NCBI GenBank assembly: GCA_910587185.1
Contig: CAJULY010000006.1
Span: forward strand, 1-64,000
Origin: an uncultured Muribaculaceae bacterium
GTDB taxonomy: Bacteria; Bacteroidota; Bacteroidia; Bacteroidales; Muribaculaceae
Reading direction: 5' to 3'
Length of the DNA: 64,000 nt
Shown here: positions 54,110-62,908 of the stretch, piece by piece
Position numbering within the stretch: position 1 is the stretch's first letter
How the letters are laid out: every line of letters starts with the position of its first letter
Made by a program: the position numbers and the translations under genes
The notes under the pieces: model-generated
What the model saw: only the letters and a program-made list of their open reading frames with translations
Told to the model about the DNA's origin: nothing
The model's database searches: none

Positions 54110-54961
54110 TTAATAGTCGGTTTCGATTGCGTCCTTTTGCCGGTCGAATTTACGCTGCTCGACAACCTTTCCATTGTTGTCAACCACGATCAATCCGGCC
54201 TTAGGTCCATATTGCGCTTTTAGCTGGTTTTCGAGATTATCCAGATATTTTACGTGTGCCGCAAACGCTTTCTTTCGGTCAACGCGCTGATATTCTTCCC
54301 GGTCGTATAACTGCGGAAATTTTCCTGTCAGATTCTCGATCCCAGTGGCCTCGAATGAGAATGCGCCGTCGGGAGCTTCAGCCTTGAGGATAAGTCCGGG
54401 CAGATTGCGGAATTTCCACGGGCCGTCGTGCAGTGGGATCTCGGGGGTAAACCAAGCTTTCCAACTACGTCCATGATAATCTGTTGTTGCCATAATACAC
54501 TCGTAGCCCAGAACTTTTTTGGTAGAATCCTCGACGATTGTCCATTTCATCTCGTCAAGGGGCTCACGGTAGGTTCCGTCTTCGTTATACCATTTGTCGA
54601 AAACAGACAGGGAGCCGTCGGCAAAGTTTTTTGCGACATAAAGAGTCTCTTTTTTGTGGATATTCTCGTTGATGTTCATTTTTACCTGTCCGTTTTCATC
54701 GATGCTTACGCTCTCCATTCCGAGAAGTCTTTTAAGTTCAGCCTTACCTTCGGGAGTTGATGACAACGAGTCAACATACATGCTTGTCGTGTTGTAATAT
54801 AGAGACTTGTCGGCTGAAGAGACAAGGGTCATTTTACTCTGACTGATACCCGATTGCATCACAATCGGTTTAGAAACATTATAGCTGACTTTCACGGTAT
54901 GTTGCGCGCAAAGGGCAGTCACTGTCAGTAACAGTGATAAAGAAAAAGCGAATTTGATCAT
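54110..54961 (-). CDS. GLPGLI family exported protein (copy 2)
   Basis: The 283-residue paralogue has a signal peptide (about 1-19) and the motif GPWKFRNLPGLILKAEAPDG (about 188-207). The mature start (HTVKVSYNVSKPIVMQSG), the LSSTPEGKAELKRLL block and the ATTDYHGRSWKAWFTPEIPL block align closely with copies 1 and 3. Like copy 1 it ends in a charged region finishing with AIETDY. It lies 21 bases upstream of copy 1 in the transcript. Confidence 0.88.
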   Translation of the reverse strand: MIKFAFSLSLLLTVTALCAQHTVKVSYNVSKPIVMQSGISQSKMTLVSSADKSLYYNTTSMYVDSLSSTPEGKAELKRLLGMESVSIDENGQVKMNINENIHKKETLYVAKNFADGSLSVFDKWYNEDGTYREPLDEMKWTIVEDSTKKVLGYECIMATTDYHGRSWKAWFTPEIPLHDGPWKFRNLPGLILKAEAPDGAFSFEATGIENLTGKFPQLYDREEYQRVDRKKAFAAHVKYLDNLENQLKAQYGPKAGLIVVDNNGKVVEQRKFDRQKDAIETDY

Positions 54962-54970
54962 GACTATCTG

Positions 54971-55813
54971 TTATTTTTGTTTGTAATCCGGCTCAAGATT
55001 TTCGATAAGTCCGTCGTATTTCGGTGGCTCTACCACGTTGCCGTTTTCGTCATGGTAGGTGATTTTCACTTTGTTATTGCTCGAAGCTGCCATCATGCTT
55101 GCCTGATTGTTCTTTATCTGCTCATCTTCTTTTAGGATTTTAAGACGTGAAACTTTAGTGTATTTGTCTGACATAAACATTGTCGGGACCTTTCGAGTGG
55201 TCGATGCAAGTCCCGTAGCGATAAACATGAAACCTCCCGGGGCTTCAGCTTTCAGTATCAGACCGGGAAGACCATGTAATTTCCAAGGACCATATTGCAT
55301 GGGAATTTCAGGGGTAAACCATGCTTTCCAGTGCCGTCCGTGATAGTCTGATTCTGCAAGAATACATTCGTAATTCAATATGTTACATGTGGAATCGGGA
55401 ACTATTTCCCAGACCTGTTCGGAATATGGCTCAGTATAGTAACCTTGATTTTCGCTCCAGTTGTCATAGACAGTCAACATGTTTTCCGCAGGATTGTTGA
55501 AAATATATGTATGAATCGTTTTTATATAATCGTTAGGCATACTGATTACTTTATACCCGTTCTCTACAGTGGTGAATGTGTTGACGATCTCATTATATTT
55601 CGCTTTGCCGCCGGGCGTTGACAGCAAAGAATCAAGCCATAGACTAGAGTTGTTGAAATATGCTGATCCTTCAGAATTCCCAAGGAGTCTCATGTTGTCA
55701 ATGCGGTTCGATGTAGGATAATGATAATCATAGCTGACTTCAATGTCCGCTTTTTTCTGAGCACTGACTGCGAGAGTCACCGCGATAGCTGTTAAAAATA
55801 AAGTCCTTCTCAT
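54971..55813 (-). CDS. GLPGLI family exported protein (copy 3)
   Basis: The 280-residue paralogue has a signal peptide ending at AVSA and the motif GPWKLHGLPGLILKAEAPGG (about 190-209). It is the most diverged of the three in its N-terminal half but shares ESDYHGRHWKAWFTPEIPM and an ending LEPDY. It follows the barrel gene by 37 bases, so the four are probably one transcript. Confidence 0.88.
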   Translation of the reverse strand: MRRTLFLTAIAVTLAVSAQKKADIEVSYDYHYPTSNRIDNMRLLGNSEGSAYFNNSSLWLDSLLSTPGGKAKYNEIVNTFTTVENGYKVISMPNDYIKTIHTYIFNNPAENMLTVYDNWSENQGYYTEPYSEQVWEIVPDSTCNILNYECILAESDYHGRHWKAWFTPEIPMQYGPWKLHGLPGLILKAEAPGGFMFIATGLASTTRKVPTMFMSDKYTKVSRLKILKEDEQIKNNQASMMAASSNNKVKITYHDENGNVVEPPKYDGLIENLEPDYKQK

Positions 55814-55850
55814 ATTGATTTGGAGTGTTGGCGTTAGAATTTCTGTAAGG

Positions 55851-58424
55851 TTATTTGCGGAGAGTGATTGTCAGGAGTAGTTCGCGGCCGCGTATGTAGC
55901 GCAGTGACTCGAAAGACGATAGCTGGGAATAAGAGATGTAGCTGTAGGTCTTTTTATTGATTATGTTGGAAAGATTTGCTGACACTTCGATGCGTTTGCT
56001 CGGACGGAAAGATATTTTCGTGTCAAGGAGAACCATGTTTTTATAACTGTTCTCTATCAGCTCGTTGCGGTAATGCTCGCCTTCTATTGTCCATTCCCAT
56101 TTTCTGAACGGAATAATGGTTAGGGAGAGCTCGTTGGTCATTGAAGAGAGCCATGACTGTGATTCTGCGTTCATCGTCAGCCGGCTTTCCGAGAAATGTG
56201 AGCTGACGTCAAAACTCAGCCATCTGACTGGCGAGCCGCTCAACTTGCATCCCATTCCCCAGCCGGTGCTGACTGACCTGACAGCTTTCTGCTGGGAAAT
56301 CAGGTTGGATTCACTGCGGTTGAAAGAGCCGTTCAGATTTATGCCTCCGCGCATGAAATCCAGAGTTTTGCCCATGTTTGCCATTGCCGACAGCGATTTG
56401 CCGTCGTTTTTAGCATCGGAGTAGGAATAGACGGCGTAATCTCCAAATAACTGCTGTGACATGGTGTAGGGGATATGGTTCCATGAGTGAGACACAACGC
56501 AGTTGGCGAAAAGACCGTGGCGCGTATGCTTATAGCTTAGATTAGCGGAAGCACTTTGCGACGATGAGTTGTAGAAATTATCGACACCGGCGTTGAATGT
56601 GCGGTAGTCTGTCATTATCAGTCCGGGATGTATTAGTCTCAGACTCATGGGGGAACGGCCGAGGCTTCCACGCAATGTTCCCGAGAATCGGTTGTTAGGT
56701 TTCCAGTTGACACTCAGTGAGGGCGAGAAATAGGTTTCGTTATGGTTGGCTATGGCTTTGTCGAATGTATAGCGCGAGAAGCTTACGGGCAGCATAAGGT
56801 TCAGATTAACCCGTTTTACCCAATATTCGAGGTGTGGTCTGACATAAAGGGTCGCATAGTCCGTGCTGACAACATTGTGGGTAAGGCCCGGCAATTCCGC
56901 CGGCAGATCTGGCAATTCGCTGTTCATAGAGCGGAAATATGCCTTGATGCCCCCATCCAACCCTATTGTGACGCCTTTAAGGGTGAAAGCGTAGGATGCG
57001 CTTTCATCAGTGAAAAATGCATGGTCACCAATATGTTCTCGGAATGTCTGTTCTCCCATAGACAGGTTTAGAGTCTGGGGAAGGGATTCCCATTCGTTGC
57101 GGCTTTCGAAGGTGACCAGATGTTTGCCTTTGAAGCGTTTGATCATTCTGAAATGGTTGGAGACATAGTAATCGGGCAGTTTCACGGATTGTTCGTTTGG
57201 AATCGAGCCGGATGTACGCAATCCAACCTTATCCCAGTCGATGCTGGTTTTCAGGGTATTGTTTATATAGGCGGTCTTTGCATTGAGCTCATAGATGAAT
57301 TTTCCGCTGAGCGAGTTGGTATATTGTTTGCCAAAACGGTTTTCGGTTACGATGCGGTTTCCTTCATCAAGAAAATATGTAGTGATATTATCGGCCGATG
57401 ATTCCGTGCGGTTATATGAATAGTCTATGTTTGCTTTGAATTCTCCGCTTTTGAGTTTTTTCAGGTTGTTTGTGGAAACAATCAATGAACGGTTCATCAG
57501 AGTGCGACGTCGGCTTAAGGAAGGAACCGAGGGGAGGCTTACGCCGACATACTGGCTCAGTCCGGTGCTGCGTCCGGAGGCGAAAAAGTCTGTTGCGGAA
57601 AGGTTTACTCCCGTATTGTTGGTGCGGAGGGTAGTAATATGCTGGAAAGAAGGAAGGACAGCCATGACAAATACCTCGCCGTCCCACAGGGCGCCCTCCG
57701 GCTGCCATGAATAACCTCCTCCGACATTGCCGTGATATGACCATGTCGCTTTGGCTTTTTCCTTGAGCTTAAGGTTGATTGCGGCTTTATCGGAAAAGCT
57801 TATACCCGAAAGCACCTGCATGGGCTGATGGTTTTCCATAACCTCCACCGCGCCTACATCCTCATGATTGATCCCGTTAGTCGCTATCCCGTATTTGCCT
57901 CCGAGCAGATCCGAGCCTTCGATATAAAATTTGTTTATATCCTCGCCCTGATACTGGATCTTTCCCTGCTTGTTTACGTCTATGCCGGGCATGCGTTTCA
58001 GCACGTCGCCGATAGAGCGGTCCTGAGTCTGGGCGAAAGCACCGACGTTGTAGGTTATCGTATCGCCCTGTTCGCGGATACGGTCAGCTTTGACGGCGAC
58101 TTCCTTGAGTTTGATACCTCCGGGCTCGAGACTCACGCTCAGAGGGAAACTGACGCTGTCAAGAGGAAGAGATTTTTTAACGTAGCTCATCATTGCGACT
58201 TCGAGGCGGCAACCGTTGACAGAAGGTACGGAAATCGAGAATGTGCCGTCAGGCTTGGAGGTTGAGAATTTCTTTATTTTACCGTTGGAGCCTTTGATAA
58301 TGAGTGACGCGCCGGCAATAGGTTCCTCCGTGATTCTGTCAAGAACAGTGCCGCGGACATTTACCTCTGCAAGAACAAGCAAAGGCAAAAGGAGAAGGGC
58401 AATTGATGAACATGTTTTTTTCAT
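55851..58424 (-). CDS. Outer-membrane barrel protein with carboxypeptidase-like and plug domains
   Basis: The 857-residue protein has a signal peptide (about 1-19), a carboxypeptidase-regulatory-like domain (about 22-105, RGTVLDRITEEPIAGASLII), a plug-like region (about 110-210, DVLKRMPGIDVNKQGKIQYQ and KFYIEGSDLLGGKYGIA) and a barrel of about 600 residues. It belongs to the TonB-receptor-like barrels that occur next to GLPGLI genes. It has no SusD partner. Together with three GLPGLI proteins it should form the surface part of the operon driven by the BlaI/M56 pair. Confidence 0.88.
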   Translation of the reverse strand: MKKTCSSIALLLLPLLVLAEVNVRGTVLDRITEEPIAGASLIIKGSNGKIKKFSTSKPDGTFSISVPSVNGCRLEVAMMSYVKKSLPLDSVSFPLSVSLEPGGIKLKEVAVKADRIREQGDTITYNVGAFAQTQDRSIGDVLKRMPGIDVNKQGKIQYQGEDINKFYIEGSDLLGGKYGIATNGINHEDVGAVEVMENHQPMQVLSGISFSDKAAINLKLKEKAKATWSYHGNVGGGYSWQPEGALWDGEVFVMAVLPSFQHITTLRTNNTGVNLSATDFFASGRSTGLSQYVGVSLPSVPSLSRRRTLMNRSLIVSTNNLKKLKSGEFKANIDYSYNRTESSADNITTYFLDEGNRIVTENRFGKQYTNSLSGKFIYELNAKTAYINNTLKTSIDWDKVGLRTSGSIPNEQSVKLPDYYVSNHFRMIKRFKGKHLVTFESRNEWESLPQTLNLSMGEQTFREHIGDHAFFTDESASYAFTLKGVTIGLDGGIKAYFRSMNSELPDLPAELPGLTHNVVSTDYATLYVRPHLEYWVKRVNLNLMLPVSFSRYTFDKAIANHNETYFSPSLSVNWKPNNRFSGTLRGSLGRSPMSLRLIHPGLIMTDYRTFNAGVDNFYNSSSQSASANLSYKHTRHGLFANCVVSHSWNHIPYTMSQQLFGDYAVYSYSDAKNDGKSLSAMANMGKTLDFMRGGINLNGSFNRSESNLISQQKAVRSVSTGWGMGCKLSGSPVRWLSFDVSSHFSESRLTMNAESQSWLSSMTNELSLTIIPFRKWEWTIEGEHYRNELIENSYKNMVLLDTKISFRPSKRIEVSANLSNIINKKTYSYISYSQLSSFESLRYIRGRELLLTITLRK

Positions 58425-58436
58425 GGGAGGAACTTT

Positions 58437-59831
58437 CTATTTTTTCAATTTTATGCTGACAATGGCCTTCTCACCCGATTTATTTACACTTATATTGTCT
58501 ATCTTGTCGGGAGAGATGCTTTTGAGCTCTTCTGCCGTAATCACCTTGTCCTCCAATAAATAGATTATATCTTTGGAAGTCGATTCGTTTTGTCCGTTGA
58601 GGATTACAACAGGAGTTATTTTCTCGGCGTCCTCAGGTTCTTTTTTGACGGTAGAGGCACCGATAATCTTGATGTCATCAACCTGCACCTGCTCGCCTTT
58701 CTTTGTAGTGACATCGACTGTCCGGTTATCGCGGTTGACGGTGATTGACTTGATTTCGGCGGGATCCATTTTCTCAAGACTGTCCTTGGAGATCTTCTTT
58801 CTCGTTGACATCCCCGTGATCTTAAGCCCGGGAATGGGGCTGACGAATTTGGTGCCTGGTTTGGGCTGCGGGTTCTTGATGACTGTATCAGGCTCGGACT
58901 CGGGGAATCGGGCCGATGCCGAAGCATTGAGGGCTGCTCCTACTTTCGGTGAGGCAAGCAGGAGGGCGGCAATAACCATAGCCACCAGCGGGGCCGCATA
59001 ACCGAAGCGTAATGAAGATGAACCGGAAACAGATTTCTGCATCATGACAATGCGTTTTTTCAGACGGCTCTTGTTGAGGTTATTGCCGATGGTCGGGAAA
59101 GAGGAGCGGGCAGCTTTCATGATCAGAAATAGCTGATAGTCGTGCATGTCGTTGCCCATGTCGAGCACGTAGCGGTCGGCCTGATATTCATGGATGGATT
59201 TTAGCTCCTTGCGCAGCAGCCATGCTGCAGGATTGTACCAGCACAGGATGACGAGGGCCTGCGCCAGCAGCATGTCGTGGGTGTGATGAAAACTGACGTG
59301 GCCCTTTTCGTGTGAGAGAATGATGTCGGCCTGATCCTCTATATCTATATGGTTAATAACGATGATGTTGCCGAAGCTGAAAGGTGCGATACGAGTGTTG
59401 GCGGTAATATATACTTTCCGGCCGTCTATTTCACGTTTCTCAGCGCCGGCTATTATAGCAAGAATACGGATAACAGATGCAACGCTGAGGATAAGTGCAA
59501 CGAGGGTGCCGGCAGACCAGATCGTGAGCAAAAGGCCCCATATATCAAACCTGTTGTTTTCAGCCACTATAGCCACGTCCTGAAGAATGACCGAGGAGGC
59601 GGAGGCTGAAACTGCCGAAGCCGAACCGGAAGGGAGCAGGAGAGTCAGGGGAAGTAACAGCGACGTGAAATATATAGCGATGATGGTCAGACGGTTTATG
59701 GAGACCCTGTCGGCTTGCGAGCAGAAGAGTCTGAAGGCGCCCCATGCAATGAGGAGCGTGATCGAAACGGCCAGAGAGAATGAGAATATTATTGACATGG
59801 CGACGAGAAAGTTATTTGTTCTTGTTTTCAA
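58437..59831 (-). CDS. BlaR1-like M56 family metallopeptidase
   Basis: The 464-residue membrane protease has four membrane helices in the N-terminal half (including one near 265-290), and the zinc motif HEKGH (about residue 174) of the M56 family, so catalysis looks intact. It lacks the beta-lactam sensor of true BlaR1. The periplasmic C-terminus (about 330-464) has two related segments, MDPAEIKSITVNRDNRTV and ISPDKIDNISVNKSGEKA, resembling the VxxIxVNK stretch of TonB-receptor plugs. It probably cleaves the BlaI-type repressor on a signal. Its ATG overlaps the blaI-like gene by 20 bases. Confidence 0.9.
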   Translation of the reverse strand: MKTRTNNFLVAMSIIFSFSLAVSITLLIAWGAFRLFCSQADRVSINRLTIIAIYFTSLLLPLTLLLPSGSASAVSASASSVILQDVAIVAENNRFDIWGLLLTIWSAGTLVALILSVASVIRILAIIAGAEKREIDGRKVYITANTRIAPFSFGNIIVINHIDIEDQADIILSHEKGHVSFHHTHDMLLAQALVILCWYNPAAWLLRKELKSIHEYQADRYVLDMGNDMHDYQLFLIMKAARSSFPTIGNNLNKSRLKKRIVMMQKSVSGSSSLRFGYAAPLVAMVIAALLLASPKVGAALNASASARFPESEPDTVIKNPQPKPGTKFVSPIPGLKITGMSTRKKISKDSLEKMDPAEIKSITVNRDNRTVDVTTKKGEQVQVDDIKIIGASTVKKEPEDAEKITPVVILNGQNESTSKDIIYLLEDKVITAEELKSISPDKIDNISVNKSGEKAIVSIKLKK

Positions 59832-60186
59832 TCATTTCGAGAAGTTCCTTCAACTGTTCAGCGTCCAGCTGGTCATCTTCGACAAGTTGCGATACCATTG
59901 AAAAGCAGTTGCCGAAATATTTCTGAACGAAACGGCCCGTGGCACTTTTGCGGAACTCTGAGAGAGGCTTGACGGCATAATAGTTGAATCCTCCGTGTGA
60001 ACCCGGAACATGACCTACAAAACCTTTCTTTTCAAGCATTCTGACGAATGATGACAAGGTGTTGATGTGGGGCCGGGGTTCGTCGAAATGTACGAGAAGA
60101 TCCTTCACACTGCAAGGACCGTGTTTCCAAAGCAGAAGCATTGTTTCTTCTTCTTTCGCTGTCAGTTTTTCTGAAGATATTTTCAT
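59812..60186 (-). CDS. BlaI/MecI/CopY-family repressor
   Basis: The 124-residue winged-helix repressor has the family core EEETMLLLWKHGPCSVKDLL (about 12-31) and NTLSSFVRMLEKKGFVGH (about 42-59), followed by a C-terminal dimerisation region. Such repressors are inactivated by cleavage by the adjacent M56 protease. It is the first gene of the operon and is preceded by a perfect 18-bp inverted repeat that overlaps its promoter, the expected autoregulatory operator. Confidence 0.92.
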   Translation of the reverse strand: MKISSEKLTAKEEETMLLLWKHGPCSVKDLLVHFDEPRPHINTLSSFVRMLEKKGFVGHVPGSHGGFNYYAVKPLSEFRKSATGRFVQKYFGNCFSMVSQLVEDDQLDAEQLKELLEMIENKNK

Positions 60187-60211
60187 ATTTGTATGATATG
60201 ATTGGTGTTTG

Positions 60212-60264
60212 CAAATATATAACGAAAAAAATCGTTAGACAAATTTCTAACGATTTTTTTCGTT
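60212..60264 (-). promoter_or_regulatory. Promoter with 18-bp inverted-repeat operator for the BlaI operon
   Basis: The arms 60221-60238 (AACGAAAAAAATCGTTAG) and 60247-60264 are perfect complements around an 8-base spacer. On the minus strand the -7 element TATATTTG lies at 60219-60212 and the -33 TTTG at 60243-60240, 20 nt apart; the palindrome sits over the -33 and the spacer. Binding here would block RNA polymerase, fitting a BlaI-type operator. Confidence 0.75.
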
Positions 60265-60334
60265 AAAAAAGAGGGCGAAATATCAGACGATGAAAATAAA
60301 GAGTTGAGGGATAGAGGGTTTGAGCGGTCGCTAT

Positions 60335-61072
60335 TTAGAGGGTTGCAACTATGTTGTTCATGAAATAGTCGAGTTGCTTACGCCACCATGGCCAGTCATG
60401 ATCGCAGTCAAATCCCCAATAGTCAAACCAGTGTGGAACGTTTTTCTGAGCCAGAATGGTGTCGAGACAGCGTGTCGATTCCAGAAGGTCGTCTTCCCAT
60501 TTCCCTTGTCCCACGCAGCATATAATACGCCTTTTGCGATATTCGTTCCAATAAGGATGGTCGTCAGGCATCAGGCTCAGAAAATCAGTCACGGAATTAT
60601 CATAAACCGTCCCGTCGAAATAATTCCCCATGAAATAGCGCGCGCTATAAACGCCGCTGAGCGAAAGAAGAGTATTGAAAAAATCGGGCCGACGGAAAAA
60701 AATGGTTGCGGCATGGAACCCTCCCATGCTGCATCCTGTCGCTATGAACGTTTCCTCGCCTCGGCGTACTTCCGGAATCAGTTCGTCGGTAATGTAATGA
60801 TACCACTGCTCGTGGCGTTCAATACGTTTGCGCGGGTCACCCGATGAGTTACTCCAGGTTTCCCAATCGATACCATCGACACATATCAGACGGATCTTGC
60901 CATCTTCGATATGACGGGCGACGGTGTCGATCATTCCGAAGTTTTCGTAATCGAAAAATCTGCCGTCCTGGGAAGGGAATACGAGCACGGGGACTCCGGT
61001 ATCGCCGTAGGTTTTATATTCCATTTCGCGGTCAAGCGATCTGCTGTAATGTTTTATGTATCTGCAATCCAT
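60335..61072 (-). CDS. Esterase-family alpha/beta hydrolase
   Basis: The 245-residue cytoplasmic protein is an esterase D/antigen 85-like hydrolase. The nucleophile elbow is GCSMGG (Ser about 114), the acid is probably in the SLMPDDHPYW region and the His is in DCDHDWPWW near the C-terminus. A VLVFPSQDGRFFDYENFG strand-loop near residue 30 gives the oxyanion region. No signal peptide is present. It is 34 bases after an ATP-grasp gene on the same strand, so a shared pathway is likely but not identified. Confidence 0.87.
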   Translation of the reverse strand: MDCRYIKHYSRSLDREMEYKTYGDTGVPVLVFPSQDGRFFDYENFGMIDTVARHIEDGKIRLICVDGIDWETWSNSSGDPRKRIERHEQWYHYITDELIPEVRRGEETFIATGCSMGGFHAATIFFRRPDFFNTLLSLSGVYSARYFMGNYFDGTVYDNSVTDFLSLMPDDHPYWNEYRKRRIICCVGQGKWEDDLLESTRCLDTILAQKNVPHWFDYWGFDCDHDWPWWRKQLDYFMNNIVATL

Positions 61073-61106
61073 TTGTGATGAATAAGTTATTGTTTATAAC
61101 GGAAAA

Positions 61107-62330
61107 TCAGCCGGCTGATTGTTCATCTGCGGCCTTTGTCTGTACAAAATCTATGAATTCGTCTTTTTCTTCTATTGTCTTGAATCGGGCGGTAACCATT
61201 TGGTTGCCCATAGCACCTGCCATGATGTCGGGCATCCTTTCACACATGACGATGTTCCGGCCGAAGCGTTCGCGGATCTCTTCGAGACTATGCCTATAGT
61301 TGTACCTGTCACGGCGGGAAGCGAACGCACAATAATATTCGTTTTCCGGTTGAGGTTCGGGAAGAGTGGAGCGGTCGAAGACAATCATGTCGGCCCAAAT
61401 CTTATATACATCGGTTGAGTGGGCGAAATTCATCATGTCAGGAGTGTAGCCTCCGGCCGGACGCATGTTGACCTCAAGAGCCACGAAGTCGCCGGTAGAG
61501 CCGAGAGATCCGTGATCCTTGTCGAGCCTGAAAAATTCCAGATGCACGAACCGGCTCTTGACTCCGAAAGCTTTCACGCTTCTTCGTCCAATCTCTTTAA
61601 GGGGCTGCGGCGTTTCTTTCTCGACGTAATAGGCGAGATCAAGCTGCTTGTTGACAATTTCCATGATGGACGGGGGGCATACGGTCATGGATTCAAATAT
61701 GGGCTCCCCTTTGGAATCGACAATCGCATCGTAGGAACAGATATGGCCTGTGATGAATTCCTCAAATACGTAATGGGCTTTGTCGGGAGTCGTACTGCAG
61801 AATGTTCTCAGTTCTTCCTCGTTGTGAATTTTGCTTGCGCCTTGCGCTCCGACTCCGATATCGGGCTTGGCTACGAGCGGATAACCTACAGTGCTCGCAA
61901 ACTCAATTATCTCATCAATGCTGCGGGAGCCTTTTATCTGGCGAGCGGTCGGAATATCGGCGGAAAAATAACATTTTTTCATCTCCGATTTTTCTTTTAT
62001 GGAGAGAATGGAATCATTGCGTATTCCGGAGGTTATGTTGAAGTCCGTGCGCAGACGGGCGTCCTGTTCAAGCCAGAATTCGTTATTGGACTCAAGCCAG
62101 TCTATTTTCCCGTATTTATAGGAAAGATAAGCCACGGCCTTGAACATATCACCGTAATTGTTCATGTCGTCAACACGGTAATATTCAGTCAGGGAATCTT
62201 TCAATTCGGGAGAAAGAGAGTCGTAGGGCGTATCGGCAATGCCAAGCACATTGACGCCGTTTTTCTTCAAACGGTTACAAAATTCCCAGTAAGTTCGGGG
62301 AAATTGTGGCGAAATAAAAATAAAATTCAT
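61107..62330 (-). CDS. ATP-grasp domain ligase
   Basis: The 407-residue protein has an N-terminal Rossmann-like preATP-grasp domain (MNFIFISPQFPRTYW, about 1-110) and an ATP-grasp fold (about 115-330, GYPLVAKPDIGVGAQGASKI for the P-loop-like region and FVALEVNMRPAGGYTPDM for the metal-binding acidic/Asn motif). It should join a carboxylate to an amine or thiol with ATP. The substrate is unknown. The frame opens 11 codons earlier, but the -7 element at 62361-62368 lies beside that start, so I use 62330. Confidence 0.88.
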   Translation of the reverse strand: MNFIFISPQFPRTYWEFCNRLKKNGVNVLGIADTPYDSLSPELKDSLTEYYRVDDMNNYGDMFKAVAYLSYKYGKIDWLESNNEFWLEQDARLRTDFNITSGIRNDSILSIKEKSEMKKCYFSADIPTARQIKGSRSIDEIIEFASTVGYPLVAKPDIGVGAQGASKIHNEEELRTFCSTTPDKAHYVFEEFITGHICSYDAIVDSKGEPIFESMTVCPPSIMEIVNKQLDLAYYVEKETPQPLKEIGRRSVKAFGVKSRFVHLEFFRLDKDHGSLGSTGDFVALEVNMRPAGGYTPDMMNFAHSTDVYKIWADMIVFDRSTLPEPQPENEYYCAFASRRDRYNYRHSLEEIRERFGRNIVMCERMPDIMAGAMGNQMVTARFKTIEEKDEFIDFVQTKAADEQSAG

Positions 62331-62360
62331 AATTTCCTGACGTTTTTCTTGATGTGTCTG

Positions 62361-62368
62361 CAAATATA
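62361..62368 (-). promoter_or_regulatory. -7 element for the ATP-grasp/esterase pair
   Basis: On the minus strand this reads TATATTTG, 30 bases before the chosen ATG at 62330. Confidence 0.5.
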
Positions 62369-62512
62369 ATATTAATATTTGAAAAAAGTCAAAGGATTTG
62401 GTTTATTTTCCCGAATGCGCCGGCAATTTTTTGTGAAGTGATACATCGCGTGATTCCGAACCAAGCCGCTTGCACCGATGTTATTCTGACATAGAAACAA
62501 AAATAAAAGATT

Positions 62513-62791
62513 ATGATAAGACTGAACGTATTCTTTCTGCTTGAAGAGGAAAAGAACCGTCAGCCGCTGATTGATGCGGCGACTGAACTTGTTGAACTAT
62601 CGCTACATGACAAAGGTTGTGTGGCCTACGACGTCTTCGGTTCCCTGACGGTCGATAATCACCTGATGATATGTGAGACATGGAAAAACCGTGCTGATCT
62701 TGAGGCTCACATGGCCACGGAGCATTTCAGACGTATCGTGCCTCGTCTGCAGGCTCTCGCCACCATGACGACTGAAGAATTCACTTTCTGA
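62513..62791 (+). CDS. Antibiotic-biosynthesis-monooxygenase-type protein (putative quinol monooxygenase)
   Basis: The 92-residue protein has the ABM/YgiN dimeric ferredoxin-like fold: RLNVFFLLEEEKNRQPLIDA at the start, a central SLHDKGCVAYDVFGSLTV and MICETWKNRADLEAHMATEHF with the conserved Trp and His. Members oxidise quinols or act as heme-degrading or stress proteins. The substrate cannot be told. It stands alone with a GC-rich hairpin after it. Confidence 0.85.
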   Translation: MIRLNVFFLLEEEKNRQPLIDAATELVELSLHDKGCVAYDVFGSLTVDNHLMICETWKNRADLEAHMATEHFRRIVPRLQALATMTTEEFTF

Positions 62792-62814
62792 TTATTCGGT
62801 CCGCTAATATAATG

Positions 62815-62847
62815 CGGCCGGAAAGCCATCACAGGCCTTTCCGGCCG
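62815..62847 (+). terminator. Hairpin after the monooxygenase gene
   Basis: An 11-bp GC-rich stem (CGGCCGGAAAG with complement) followed by only three T, so a moderate terminator. Confidence 0.65.
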
Positions 62848-62879
62848 TTTGCCGTTGACAGAATTTATTCCTATCTTTG
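62848..62879 (+). promoter_or_regulatory. Promoter of the acyltransferase gene
   Basis: TTTG at 62848-62851 and TATCTTTG at 62872-62879 are 20 nt apart, a near-perfect Bacteroidetes promoter 29 bases before the ATG. Confidence 0.6.
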
Positions 62880-62908
62880 AAGAAAAATAATATTCAAGGA
62901 TAAGAATA

